A program made the position numbers and the translations under genes. 18,937 nucleotides of DNA from Bacillota bacterium (GTDB lineage: Bacteria > Bacillota > Clostridia > Lachnospirales > Lachnospiraceae). Shown here one piece after another: positions 8,056-15,736 of the stretch (position 1 is the first letter of the stretch; the number at the start of each line of letters is the position of its first letter). A model generated the notes under the pieces. It made no database searches. It was not told where the DNA came from and worked only from the letters and a program-made list of their open reading frames with translations. The DNA is taken from contig JAEWPN010000162.1 of assembly GCA_023399455.1 (NCBI GenBank), positions 1-18,937 of the forward strand. The letters are read 5' to 3'.

Positions 8056-9558
8056 CTATTCGTTATTGTTATCGCTGTAAGCCAATGCACAGCGAATCGC
8101 TTTCTTCCACCCCTTTAGCAGCTTCTCCCTTTCCTCCTCCTGCATAGACGGAAGAAAAGTTCTTCCCAGCTGCCAGTTTTCACATATCTCGTCTTTATCC
8201 TTGTAGTATCCGGTAGCCAGCCCGGCCAGATAGGCAGCTCCCAAGGCCGTAGTCTCAATACATTTCGGCCTATGCACTGCCGCATCGATGATATCTGACT
8301 GAAATTTCATGAGGAAATGGTTCGCGCAGGCTCCCCCGTCCACCTTCAGCTCCTTCAAATGTATTCCCGAGTCCTCTTCCATGGCTCGCAGTACGTCCGC
8401 CGTCTGATAGGCAATGGATTCCAATGTCGCCCGGACGAAATGTTCTTTTTTACACCCCCGCGTAATGCCCACTACCGTCCCTCTCGTGTACTGATTCCAG
8501 TAAGGAGCACCTAGGCCTGCAAAAGCTGGTACGATATACACTCCATTGGTATTAGGCACCATGTCCGCATATTCCTCGGACTGAGCGGCTTTCCCCAACA
8601 TCCGCATCTCATCCCGCAGCCATTGTACCGCCGCTCCGGCCACGAACACGCTTCCTTCCAGAGCATATTCTACTTCGTCTCCGGTGCTTGCGGCAATCGT
8701 GGTAAGCAGTCCGTGTTTTGATACCGTGGCCTTATGTCCCGTATTCATCAATAGGAAACAACCCGTACCATATGTATTTTTCACCTGCCCCGATTCAAAG
8801 CAGCACTGGCCGAACAAGGCGGCCTGCTGGTCTCCCGCCGCGCCCGCTATAGGGATATTCCCTCCCAGAATCCCTTTATCCGTATATCCGTAAATAAAAC
8901 TGGAAGGCTTTACCTCCGGCAGCATGGATGCAGGAATGTTCAGTTTGACAAGAAGCTGCTCATCCCAGCAAAGCGTATGGATATTAAAGAGCATGGTGCG
9001 CGAAGCGTTGGTATAATCGGTAATGTGCACCTGTCCCTTGGTCATGTTCCAGATAAGCCATGTATCCACCGTACCGAAGAGAAGTTCTCCGGCTTCTGCT
9101 CGTTTTCTCGCACCTTCTACGTTATCCAGTATCCACGTAATCTTTGTGGCTGAGAAATATGCGTCAGGAATAAGTCCCGTCTTCTCTCTGATAATATCTC
9201 CATAGCCTTCTTCGTTCAGTGCGTCAATTCTGTCGGCCGTCCTGCGGCATTGCCAGACGATCGCATTATAGACAGGCTCTCCCGTCTTCTTATCCCAGAT
9301 AATCGTGGTCTCTCTCTGGTTGGTGATGCCTATGCCGCTTATCTCCTCAGCGCTCACACCAAGCAATGCCATAGCCTCCGTAGCGACCGCCAGCTGAGAA
9401 GACCATATTTCCATAGGGTTGTGCTCCACCCAGCCGGGCACCGGATAAATCTGGTTAAATTCCTTCTGTGCGATGCTGCAAATCTTTCCCTTTTTATCGA
9501 ATAAAATACATCGGGAACTGGTCGTCCCCTGATCCAATGCCATCATATACTTTTTCAT
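8056..9558 (-). CDS. glpK: Glycerol kinase
   Basis: Phosphorylates glycerol to sn-glycerol-3-phosphate with ATP in the cytoplasm. The product has 500 residues, the usual GlpK length, and aligns by eye along its whole length with Gram-positive GlpK. Landmarks are the phosphate-binding loop DQGTTSSR (9-16), [28 protein letters not shown] and [17 protein letters not shown] (here MKFQ). ATG at 9558 follows GAGAGG by about 8 nt. It is the last gene of the leftward glp operon, 21 nt after DUF1667. In Bacillus and Enterococcus enzymes, a His in the loop before [11 protein letters not shown] is phosphorylated by the PTS protein HPr. Here that loop reads DKGILGG (227-233) with no His, so this activation route is probably absent. 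No terminator hairpin is visible after the gene. Confidence 0.97.
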   Translation of the reverse strand: MKKYMMALDQGTTSSRCILFDKKGKICSIAQKEFNQIYPVPGWVEHNPMEIWSSQLAVATEAMALLGVSAEEISGIGITNQRETTIIWDKKTGEPVYNAIVWQCRRTADRIDALNEEGYGDIIREKTGLIPDAYFSATKITWILDNVEGARKRAEAGELLFGTVDTWLIWNMTKGQVHITDYTNASRTMLFNIHTLCWDEQLLVKLNIPASMLPEVKPSSFIYGYTDKGILGGNIPIAGAAGDQQAALFGQCCFESGQVKNTYGTGCFLLMNTGHKATVSKHGLLTTIAASTGDEVEYALEGSVFVAGAAVQWLRDEMRMLGKAAQSEEYADMVPNTNGVYIVPAFAGLGAPYWNQYTRGTVVGITRGCKKEHFVRATLESIAYQTADVLRAMEEDSGIHLKELKVDGGACANHFLMKFQSDIIDAAVHRPKCIETTALGAAYLAGLATGYYKDKDEICENWQLGRTFLPSMQEEEREKLLKGWKKAIRCALAYSDNNNE

Positions 9559-9579
9559 GCAATACCTCTCTTCTCTATT

Positions 9580-9978
9580 TTAATCAATGTCAGACCTTTC
9601 CACGCTCTTCGTCGCGACGACATCCACTCCCGTCCCTGCCGCATCGGATAAAATGACCGCTCCCAAAAAGACCGGAGCCGCTACCTCCACTTCCCTCAGC
9701 GCTTCCATACATTCCATAACCTTTCCTTTGGGAATATCGTATCTGGTCTTCACAGGCACTACCGCCTGCCTGCCGCCCCGCACCCGTACCGTAGTCGTTA
9801 CGATTCTCGTCGGGTTCGTCAGTTCCTTATGAGCATATTCCTCCCCCCTGCCGCAGGAGTTCCCCTTCACCTCCCATGTGCCATCCTCCTGAACAGTTAC
9901 CGAGAGCATACATCCAACCGGACACTTGATGCATATCAATTCTGTTTTCTCCATCTTTTCTGGTTTCTTCATATTCAC
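9580..9978 (-). CDS. DUF1667 protein, small four-cysteine partner of glycerol-3-phosphate oxidation
   Basis: A 132-residue protein recognised as DUF1667 by its N-terminal cysteine cluster and by TNPTRIVTTTVRVRGG...VPVKTRYDIPKGKV. The cysteines C16, C19, C23 and C42 are arranged C-x2-C-x3-C-x18-C, then GRG. This can hold an Fe-S cluster or a metal and recalls the Fe4S4 module of molybdopterin oxidoreductases. In many Firmicutes this family sits beside GlpA-like and FAD/NAD oxidoreductase genes, exactly as here. An electron-transfer or scaffold role in glycerol-3-phosphate oxidation is inferred. The start is ambiguous: GTG at 9978 has GAAAGGG at 7 nt spacing, while ATG at 9972 (residue 3) has 13 nt. 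It is followed 21 nt later by glpK. Confidence 0.9.
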   Translation of the reverse strand: MNMKKPEKMEKTELICIKCPVGCMLSVTVQEDGTWEVKGNSCGRGEEYAHKELTNPTRIVTTTVRVRGGRQAVVPVKTRYDIPKGKVMECMEALREVEVAAPVFLGAVILSDAAGTGVDVVATKSVERSDID

Positions 9979-10039
9979 AAATCCGCCCTTTCAAGTATAT
10001 AGTCCAACAAATAACTCGACCACGTTTAGATATACACCC

Positions 10040-11314
10040 CTATTCCTCTTCTATTGCCACAGTGATTGATTTCAAATCAGAGAACTTCTCCATTTCGCTT
10101 TTCTTCAATTTAATCTGTTCCATTTCTCCCGGAAGGAGAACACGCTTTTTCTGTTTTATGACAATTGTGTCATTACAGTAAACCGTCAGAAAAACATTCC
10201 GATACACATTCCCCACCCGAAATCTGACCACCTGCTCCTTTTCCATATATTTCACCCGAAGAAGAGAGGGCACAGTATAGCGCACGCCTCCCTCACATTT
10301 TATGACCGCAGCCTCCTCATTCACAGGACAGCTCGCTTTCACATAAGCGGCGGCATACTCTCCTGCGGCATTGGCCTCCTCCGATACATGATCCACCAGA
10401 TCATGGACATGAAGCACATTCCCGCAAGCGAACACTCCTTCTACGTTTGTCTCCAGGCTTTCATTTACCACAGGTCCTGCCGTTACAGGATTCAAAGCTA
10501 CACCCAGCCCTGCGGACAGCTCATTCTCCGGTATGAGTCCGCAGGAAAGCAGAAGGGTGTCGCAGCTTATATATTCCTCCGTACCGGGAATGGGCTTCCT
10601 ATCGCCGCCCACCTCGGCTACAGTCACTCCCTTTACCCTTTCCTTTCCATCGATGTCGATGACCGTATGACTTAGCTTAAGCGGAATCCCGTAGTCTTCC
10701 AGGCACTGTACGATATTCCTCTTAAGGCCGCCGGAATAGGGCATCAGTTCCGCCACCAGCTTAACCTTCGCTCCTTCCAGCGTCATCCTTCTCGCCATTA
10801 TCAGGCCGATATCACCGGAACCTAATATCACAACTTCCTTTCCCGGCATCCTGCCTTCCATATTCACATAGCGCTGGGCCGTCCCCGCCGAGTAGATGCC
10901 CGCCGGACGGTAACCCGGAATATTCAAGGCTCCCCTGGAACGCTCCCTGCAGCCCATGGCCAGAACCACCGCCTTCGCTTCTATTGTAAAAAGACCGTCT
11001 TTCTTGTTCATCGCAGTGATAAGCTTTTTATCCTTCTCAGCCGAAATATCCACAGCAATTGTGTGTAACAGATAAGGTATCCCCATGTCCTCCACCTGAC
11101 TGATGTATCTTTGTGCATATTCCGGTCCGGTAAGCTCTTCCTTAAATGTGTGCAATCCAAACCCGTTGTGGATACATTGATTCAGGATTCCTCCCAGTTC
11201 TTCATCACGCTCCAGCACAAGAATGCCCTCTATTCCGGCTTTTCTGGCCGCTACTGCCGCCGCCAGCCCCGCCGGTCCGCCGCCTACGATTAGAATATCC
11301 GTCTTTTTATCCAT
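10040..11314 (-). CDS. FAD/NAD-dependent oxidoreductase of the glycerol-3-phosphate operon
   Basis: A pyridine-nucleotide-disulfide-oxidoreductase-like flavoprotein. I place the start at ATG 11314 (424 residues), because AAGGAG lies 5 nt upstream. The 5-codon-longer GTG frame at 11329 would contain that Shine-Dalgarno sequence. An FAD-binding fold opens the protein (VGGGPAGLAAAVAARKAG, from residue 10). A second dinucleotide fold lies at about 160-185 (VVILGSGDIGLIMARR), and the FAD-closing motif GVFACGNVLHVHDLV follows at about 298-312. The C-terminal 90 residues are beta-rich and carry no obvious Fe-S motif. Position between a GlpA-like gene and DUF1667 suggests it passes electrons from glycerol-3-phosphate oxidation to NAD(P) or another carrier, in a role loosely like GlpB. 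That role is inference from context. Confidence 0.92.
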   Translation of the reverse strand: MDKKTDILIVGGGPAGLAAAVAARKAGIEGILVLERDEELGGILNQCIHNGFGLHTFKEELTGPEYAQRYISQVEDMGIPYLLHTIAVDISAEKDKKLITAMNKKDGLFTIEAKAVVLAMGCRERSRGALNIPGYRPAGIYSAGTAQRYVNMEGRMPGKEVVILGSGDIGLIMARRMTLEGAKVKLVAELMPYSGGLKRNIVQCLEDYGIPLKLSHTVIDIDGKERVKGVTVAEVGGDRKPIPGTEEYISCDTLLLSCGLIPENELSAGLGVALNPVTAGPVVNESLETNVEGVFACGNVLHVHDLVDHVSEEANAAGEYAAAYVKASCPVNEEAAVIKCEGGVRYTVPSLLRVKYMEKEQVVRFRVGNVYRNVFLTVYCNDTIVIKQKKRVLLPGEMEQIKLKKSEMEKFSDLKSITVAIEEE

Positions 11315-11343
11315 CCCTTCTCCTTCCACACTCTAAGCGGTTC

Positions 11344-12777
11344 CTATATCTTCCTTACCGTCAGAAATCTCGATTCTCCGCCCGATTTCGTAATCTCTCC
11401 CGCATCCGTTCCCAGCTCCTGCGCTAAAATCTCCACCGTCTTCGGCGCACAAAATCCGGATTGGCAGCGTCCCATTCCCGCTCTTGTACGGCGCTTTATG
11501 CCATCCAGCGTAGTTGCCCCCAACGGTCTGTGTATGGCATCCATAATTTCTCCCTCTGTGACCAGCTCACAGCGGCAGATTATGTTGGCGTATGCAGGGT
11601 TTTTCTCTATCATTGCCTTTCGTTCCTCTTCATCAGCATCCGCCATTCCACGGATTCCCTGCCTATGGGCCTTAAAATCTGCCTTTTTAGGCGCAGGCAG
11701 AAGCTCCTGCACGATTCCGGCAACGTATTCCCCGATAGCGGGCGCACAGGTAAGACCCGGCGATTCGATTCCTGCCGCATCTATGAAGCCGGAGGCATCT
11801 TCCGCTTCTCCGATTACAAAATCCCCTGCAGTTTCGTGAGCGCGCAGCCCTGCGAAGGATGTGATGACCTTCTCTACCGGAACTCTCCGAATGCTCAGGC
11901 CGCCTCTTTTGAGCAAATCGTCAAGTCCCACTCCCGTAGTATTCGTACCTTCCTTATCCTCGATATCCACAGCCGTAGGCCCTATCATCAGGTTACCATG
12001 CACGGTGGGCGTTACCAGCACGCCCTTTCCATATCGTGTGGGAAGCTGAAAAATAGTATGGGAAACATAGCTGCCCGCCGATTTATCGAACAGGCAGTAT
12101 TCTCCTTTTCTCGGTATGATATGGAATTTCTTTTCACTTACCATGTTATGAAGCGCGTCTGCATAAAGTCCTGCGGCGTTAACGACAATCCGGCTTTCAA
12201 ACATCCCTTGAGAGGTCTTAAGCAGATATCCCTCCTGTATTCTCTCTATTTGCAGAACTTCCGTATTAAGGTAGAATTCCACACCATTCTCACAGGCATT
12301 TTCTGCCAGCGCGATGGTAAGCCCAAAAGGGCATACGATGCCGCCGGCAGGCGCGTACAAAGCCGCCACTGCCTCGTCCGAAATATTAGGCTCCATAGCT
12401 CGCAGTTCCTGTACCCCTATGACGCGCAGTCCTTCCACACCGTTTTGCTGTCCTTTTTCCAGAAGCCTGTGCAATTTATCTCTATCCTTCTCATCGAAGC
12501 AAAGTACCAGCGTACCATTTTTTTTAAAAGGAAAATCCAGTTCTCTGGAAAGCTGTTCCATTTTCCTATTTCCCAGGACGTTCAGCTTCGCTTTAAGCGT
12601 CCCCGGTTCCGCGTCATGCCCCGCATGAACGATTCCGCTGTTGGCTTTGGATGTACCTTCGCAAATATCCGACGCCCGCTCCAGTACAGCCGCTTTTCCC
12701 TTATAGTCATAGCGTGACAGCTCTCTCGCAATAGCCGCACCGGTTACGCCTGCTCCTATTACAATGACATCATACAT
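11344..12777 (-). CDS. glpA: GlpA-like FAD-dependent glycerol-3-phosphate dehydrogenase with C-terminal BFD [2Fe-2S] domain
   Basis: Predicted to oxidise glycerol-3-phosphate to dihydroxyacetone phosphate. The product has 477 residues. A DAO-type FAD fold opens it (VIVIGAGVTGAAIARELS, dinucleotide motif 8-13), followed by ANSGIVHAGHD, a substrate-domain landmark, and HETAGDFVIGEAED. The C-terminal domain has C401-x-C403-x34-C438-x4-C443, the pattern of bacterioferritin-associated-ferredoxin-like [2Fe-2S] modules in anaerobic GlpA. ATG at 12777 follows GGAGGG by 7 nt. It is the first gene of the leftward operon GlpA-like, FAD oxidoreductase, DUF1667, glpK. No GlpC gene is present; the next two genes may take its place. 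An L-2-hydroxyglutarate-oxidase-like activity is a formal alternative, but glpK in the same operon argues for glycerol-3-phosphate. Confidence 0.9.
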   Translation of the reverse strand: MYDVIVIGAGVTGAAIARELSRYDYKGKAAVLERASDICEGTSKANSGIVHAGHDAEPGTLKAKLNVLGNRKMEQLSRELDFPFKKNGTLVLCFDEKDRDKLHRLLEKGQQNGVEGLRVIGVQELRAMEPNISDEAVAALYAPAGGIVCPFGLTIALAENACENGVEFYLNTEVLQIERIQEGYLLKTSQGMFESRIVVNAAGLYADALHNMVSEKKFHIIPRKGEYCLFDKSAGSYVSHTIFQLPTRYGKGVLVTPTVHGNLMIGPTAVDIEDKEGTNTTGVGLDDLLKRGGLSIRRVPVEKVITSFAGLRAHETAGDFVIGEAEDASGFIDAAGIESPGLTCAPAIGEYVAGIVQELLPAPKKADFKAHRQGIRGMADADEEERKAMIEKNPAYANIICRCELVTEGEIMDAIHRPLGATTLDGIKRRTRAGMGRCQSGFCAPKTVEILAQELGTDAGEITKSGGESRFLTVRKI

Positions 12778-12813
12778 GTTTTCGCCCTCCGAGTTTTATT
12801 TCCTCATAGGTTT

Positions 12814-12842
12814 ATCATATCATTTTCCGTACTACTTTTCGA
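12814..12842 (-). promoter_or_regulatory. Candidate promoter of the glp operon
   Basis: On the minus strand, TCGAAA (12842-12837) and TATGAT (12819-12814) are 17 bp apart. The -10 is preceded by TG with one base between, an extended -10. It lies about 40 bp upstream of the GlpA-like start codon in the divergent region shared with the AEC gene. The -35 matches only 4 of 6 positions. Confidence 0.5.
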
Positions 12843-12877
12843 TAGCTTTTTTATAGTGCACTTTTTTTAATACTCTT

Positions 12878-12906
12878 TTGACAAAGGGATATTCGTATGT
12901 TATTCT
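12878..12906 (+). promoter_or_regulatory. Candidate promoter of the AEC transporter gene
   Basis: TTGACA (12878-12883) and TATTCT (12901-12906) are separated by 17 bp. The -35 is perfect and the -10 matches 4 of 6. The 19-bp sequence at 12931-12949 that repeats the 1011-1029 arm lies about 25 bp downstream of the -10, in the expected untranslated leader. That placement would suit a repressor site or an RNA element. Confidence 0.5.
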
Positions 12907-12930
12907 TCTATAGGATTTTATTGTATTCAC

Positions 12931-12949
12931 ACCTTGTCAAACGATGGTA
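12931..12949 (+). repeat. Near copy of the 1011-1029 palindrome arm upstream of the AEC gene
   Basis: ACCTTGTCAAACGATGGTA here differs from ACCTTGTCAATCGATGGTA at 1011-1029 by one base in 19. A weaker opposite-facing partner, TTTTGACAAAGG, lies at 12877-12888 and overlaps the candidate -35. The pair is thus an imperfect inverted repeat with a much longer spacer than the first copy. A shared regulator site or a dispersed palindromic element are both possible. Confidence 0.7.
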
Positions 12950-12985
12950 AGGAAATTTTTATACATATAGAAAGCGCGTCGAACT

Positions 12986-13981
12986 ATGAGTATTGGAATC
13001 GTATTACAGCAAATGGCAATTATCTTTATCCTTATTATGACGGGAGCGCTGCTTTACCGCAGATCGATGATTTCTGACGAGACCTCCAAACAGATATCGG
13101 CGCTTATCATAAACCTCTGCAATCCGGCACTGTTAATCTGCTCCGTCTTTGACGCCGGACCGAAGGCTTCGAATTCCGACCTCCTTACAGGTGCTTTCAT
13201 CGTGCTTCTGGCATATGTCGTACTCATATTGTGCGGACATCTGATTCCTCATATCCTGCGCGTTCCGGACGAAGACCATTTTGCATACAGACTGATTACT
13301 GTTTACGGCAACGTGGGCTTTATCGGTATTCCACTCGCAATGGCTCTCCTCGGTTCGGGCTCGTTGATCTATGTATCTCTCAACAATCTTGTATACAATA
13401 TACTTATTTATACACACGGTCTTTCCACCATTAAGGCTGCCGCGATCGATAGCGTAAACCATGATCTTTCCGACGATGCTTCACCTTTGGAGCGGGAGAA
13501 GGAAATTGCAGAAAGCTTTGCCCGGGGTCTGTTTAGAGCAACGAAAAAATTTGTGAACGCGGGCACCGTTTCCGCTATTATAACCATAGTTCTCTATATA
13601 AGTAATGTCAGCGTTCCTGTACTCCTTTCGGACACCCTTACTCACGTGGGGCGCTCCACTACCTTCTTATCCATGCTCATATTGGGCGTGTCGGTAGCGC
13701 AGATGCCTTTGGCTGATATTTTTTCCCATAAGAAACTATATGCCTTCGCTGCGCTGCGTATGGTCATTATCCCTGTACTCTGCGTATTCCTGTTCCGGCT
13801 TTTCACGGACAACGTACTCATTATCAGCACCACAGCGCTGATGCTCGCTGTGCCTGCCGGGAATATACCGCTCATATTGTGCAAGCAGAATAATCTGGAA
13901 AGCGCTGTCATTTCCAGAGGTATTATTCTTTCTACCCTGCTTTCCTTCCTTACGATACCCATTGTGACCTTATTCATTTAA
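12986..13981 (+). CDS. AEC-family transporter (auxin efflux carrier superfamily)
   Basis: A 331-residue polytopic membrane protein with about ten hydrophobic segments in two halves. These are joined by a charged cytoplasmic loop at about 150-190 (HDLSDDASPLEREKEIAE). AEC landmarks include LIINLCNPALL (40-50), where the family has a conserved N-x-P, and YGNVGFIGIPLA (107-118). The C-terminal half repeats the pattern with VPAGNIPLIL. The family exports or exchanges organic acids such as malate or malonate in characterised cases; the substrate here is unknown. ATG at 12986 is the only sensible start, because an in-frame TAG lies at 12968-12970, but no clear Shine-Dalgarno precedes it. The nearest purine stretch is GGTAAGGAAA about 30 nt upstream, so translation may be weak or controlled. 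It diverges from the glp operon across 208 bp. Confidence 0.93.
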   Translation: MSIGIVLQQMAIIFILIMTGALLYRRSMISDETSKQISALIINLCNPALLICSVFDAGPKASNSDLLTGAFIVLLAYVVLILCGHLIPHILRVPDEDHFAYRLITVYGNVGFIGIPLAMALLGSGSLIYVSLNNLVYNILIYTHGLSTIKAAAIDSVNHDLSDDASPLEREKEIAESFARGLFRATKKFVNAGTVSAIITIVLYISNVSVPVLLSDTLTHVGRSTTFLSMLILGVSVAQMPLADIFSHKKLYAFAALRMVIIPVLCVFLFRLFTDNVLIISTTALMLAVPAGNIPLILCKQNNLESAVISRGIILSTLLSFLTIPIVTLFI

Positions 13982-14020
13982 AATTTTATTTCGGTTTCTT
14001 TTCAGGCCCTTACACATCTT

Positions 14021-14046
14021 GTTACTGTGTGGAGTGAACAGTGACC
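14021..14046 (+). terminator. Weak hairpin after the AEC gene, possible terminator
   Basis: GTTACTGT (14021-14028) and ACAGTGAC (14038-14045) pair over 8 positions with one G-T pair. A T-rich stretch follows some 10 nt later rather than immediately. It is the only hairpin in the 163-bp gap and lies before the chemoreceptor promoter. Confidence 0.35.
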
Positions 14047-14084
14047 ACATCTTTGGTATTTTTAACGATTTTACGCTGATTTCT

Positions 14085-14112
14085 TTGCTTTTATAGAAAA
14101 ACATGGTATAAT
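14085..14112 (+). promoter_or_regulatory. Extended -10 promoter of the chemoreceptor gene
   Basis: A perfect TATAAT at 14107-14112 is preceded by TGG, making an extended -10. A poor -35 (TTGCTT, 14085-14090) lies 16 bp upstream. The start codon follows 32 bp later, with a run of five G as ribosome binding site 7 nt before it. Confidence 0.7.
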
Positions 14113-14144
14113 TTGTAGAAAAAGTACGATATGGGGGTTTTTAA

Positions 14145-15629
14145 ATGGAACGCAATCAAATTTCACGTATTAATAAGTTACTGTTTTTCGCTTTAACGCT
14201 TACGACCATATTTCTGACTATTGGCTTACTGTCGCAGCTGACGTTATCCGGTTTAGCCCCGATCATAAGCATAGTTCCTCTAGTCGCGATCCTTGCATTT
14301 TACATCGGAGACATCGTTATTATCCTGAACAAAAGCTGGGCTTTAGCATTGCTGCCCTATACCGCAGTCTCATTCTCCGTTATCTACGCATTTATCCTGC
14401 TGTCAGGCAATTCCAATGCCGTATATCCTTACATGATTCCGATTATTCTCATTTTGACCTTGTATCTCAACAAGCGAATTTCCACAATCCTCGGCATCTA
14501 TTTCATTCTCATTAATCTCATTAAAATCGTATTGATCATGAGCAGTTCCGGCAATCCTGCGGAAATGATAGAATATGTGATGATTGAACTTATTATCAGC
14601 GTACTCGTGGGCATCGCTTCCATTATGGGCACGAATCTGCTGATACGTTTCTTCGAGGAATACTCGGAAAAAATCAATAAGGAATCAGTGCTCAACCAGA
14701 ATATGGCAAGCGAAGTGGTAGCATCGGCAAAGTATGTCCTCACTCAGGCGGAAGCTTCATCAGGTTTACTCGATGAAATTGCAGGCACTACAAAGACAAT
14801 CAGCGATTCGCTGAAGGATATCAACGACAGTGCTAATATGACCGCTTCCAATATCGAACAGCAGACAATGATGACAAACTCCATACAAAATGTCATCGAA
14901 GAAACGTTCAAGCGAACGAAGGAGATCGTTGAAATCGCTTCCATTTCCTCGGATTTTGTGGAAAATGGCGTAAAGGCCATGAATCGCTTGACCGTTCAGT
15001 CCGACCAGTCTATCCAGTCCGGCTATGAAATGGATTCAGCGGCAGAGGAAATGATGAAAAAGGCGGACGATGTTCGTAATATCATAGGCATTATCCTCGG
15101 GATCTCTTCCCAGACGAACCTCCTTGCCTTAAACGCTTCCATCGAAGCTGCAAGGGCCGGAGAAGCCGGAAAGGGCTTCGCGGTAGTTGCCGATGAAATC
15201 CGCAAGCTGGCGGAACAGACGAGTCAGGCTACGGGAGATATTTCCAGTATCCTGGATGAGTTGTCTTTAAACACTACCGCCGTTTCTGATAAAATAAAAT
15301 ATACCGTCCACACCTCAGAGGATCAGAAAGAATTAATCGATGCAACAAAAGCGGAGTTCTCGAGTATCGAGGAAAAGATTCATATACTTAGCCAGCACGT
15401 AAACGATGTGAACAGGAAAATGGAAGAATTGTTCGATTCTAACAACAGTATCGTGGATGCAATCAGCAACCTTTCCGCAACCAGTGAGGAAATATCCGCA
15501 AGTACAGAGCAGGCTTATGATATCGGCGGGAAAAATGCGAACAGCGTGAGTGATTTCGTCCAGATCATGAAAGATATTACAAATACTATCGAGAAACTCT
15601 CCGATTATAAGGTGAAATCAGTAATATAA
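14145..15629 (+). CDS. Methyl-accepting chemotaxis protein with six-helix membrane sensor region
   Basis: A chemoreceptor that would signal to CheA/CheW and so to the flagellar motor. The 494-residue protein begins with about 165 residues that are almost wholly membrane. I count six helices, near 9-30, 33-58, 63-85, 89-107, 110-132 and 143-170, joined by very short loops. No sizeable extracellular ligand domain and no clear HAMP domain follow. The cytoplasmic part is a long coiled coil with the signalling tip [19 protein letters not shown] starting at residue 321, then [17 protein letters not shown], the invariant MCP hairpin. No C-terminal CheR-binding pentapeptide is seen; the protein ends KVKSVI. 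The sensed signal may be membrane-related or a small permeant molecule. The gene has its own promoter and a downstream hairpin, so it is probably monocistronic. Confidence 0.95.
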   Translation: MERNQISRINKLLFFALTLTTIFLTIGLLSQLTLSGLAPIISIVPLVAILAFYIGDIVIILNKSWALALLPYTAVSFSVIYAFILLSGNSNAVYPYMIPIILILTLYLNKRISTILGIYFILINLIKIVLIMSSSGNPAEMIEYVMIELIISVLVGIASIMGTNLLIRFFEEYSEKINKESVLNQNMASEVVASAKYVLTQAEASSGLLDEIAGTTKTISDSLKDINDSANMTASNIEQQTMMTNSIQNVIEETFKRTKEIVEIASISSDFVENGVKAMNRLTVQSDQSIQSGYEMDSAAEEMMKKADDVRNIIGIILGISSQTNLLALNASIEAARAGEAGKGFAVVADEIRKLAEQTSQATGDISSILDELSLNTTAVSDKIKYTVHTSEDQKELIDATKAEFSSIEEKIHILSQHVNDVNRKMEELFDSNNSIVDAISNLSATSEEISASTEQAYDIGGKNANSVSDFVQIMKDITNTIEKLSDYKVKSVI

Positions 15630-15674
15630 GTGAAATGATTATTTTTTGATTTCCACAGAGTAACTAACTTTCAG

Positions 15675-15701
15675 GCTGTGGAAGATTCCACAGCTATTTT
15701 T
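15675..15701 (+). terminator. Rho-independent terminator after the chemoreceptor gene
   Basis: GCTGTGGA (15675-15682) and TCCACAGC (15687-15694) form an 8-bp perfect stem with a 4-nt loop, followed at once by TATTTTT. It lies 45 nt past the stop codon. The same arms can pair with flanking copies at 15651-15658 and 15702-15710, so the hairpin may be one state of an attenuator ahead of the methyltransferase gene. Confidence 0.8.
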
Positions 15702-15736
15702 GTTGTGGAAGTGTATGAAAAAAAGGAGAAATTATA

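Noticed and set aside
8944..8952. TTTGADAAG-type match (TTTGACAAG) to the shared palindrome core inside glpK
   Set aside because: Only nine bases, within conserved coding sequence and without a partner arm; expected by chance.
11461..12717. A 418-codon open frame on the plus strand, antisense to the GlpA-like gene
   Set aside because: Fully covered by a well-supported gene on the other strand; its translation has no recognisable domain and lacks a convincing ribosome binding site.
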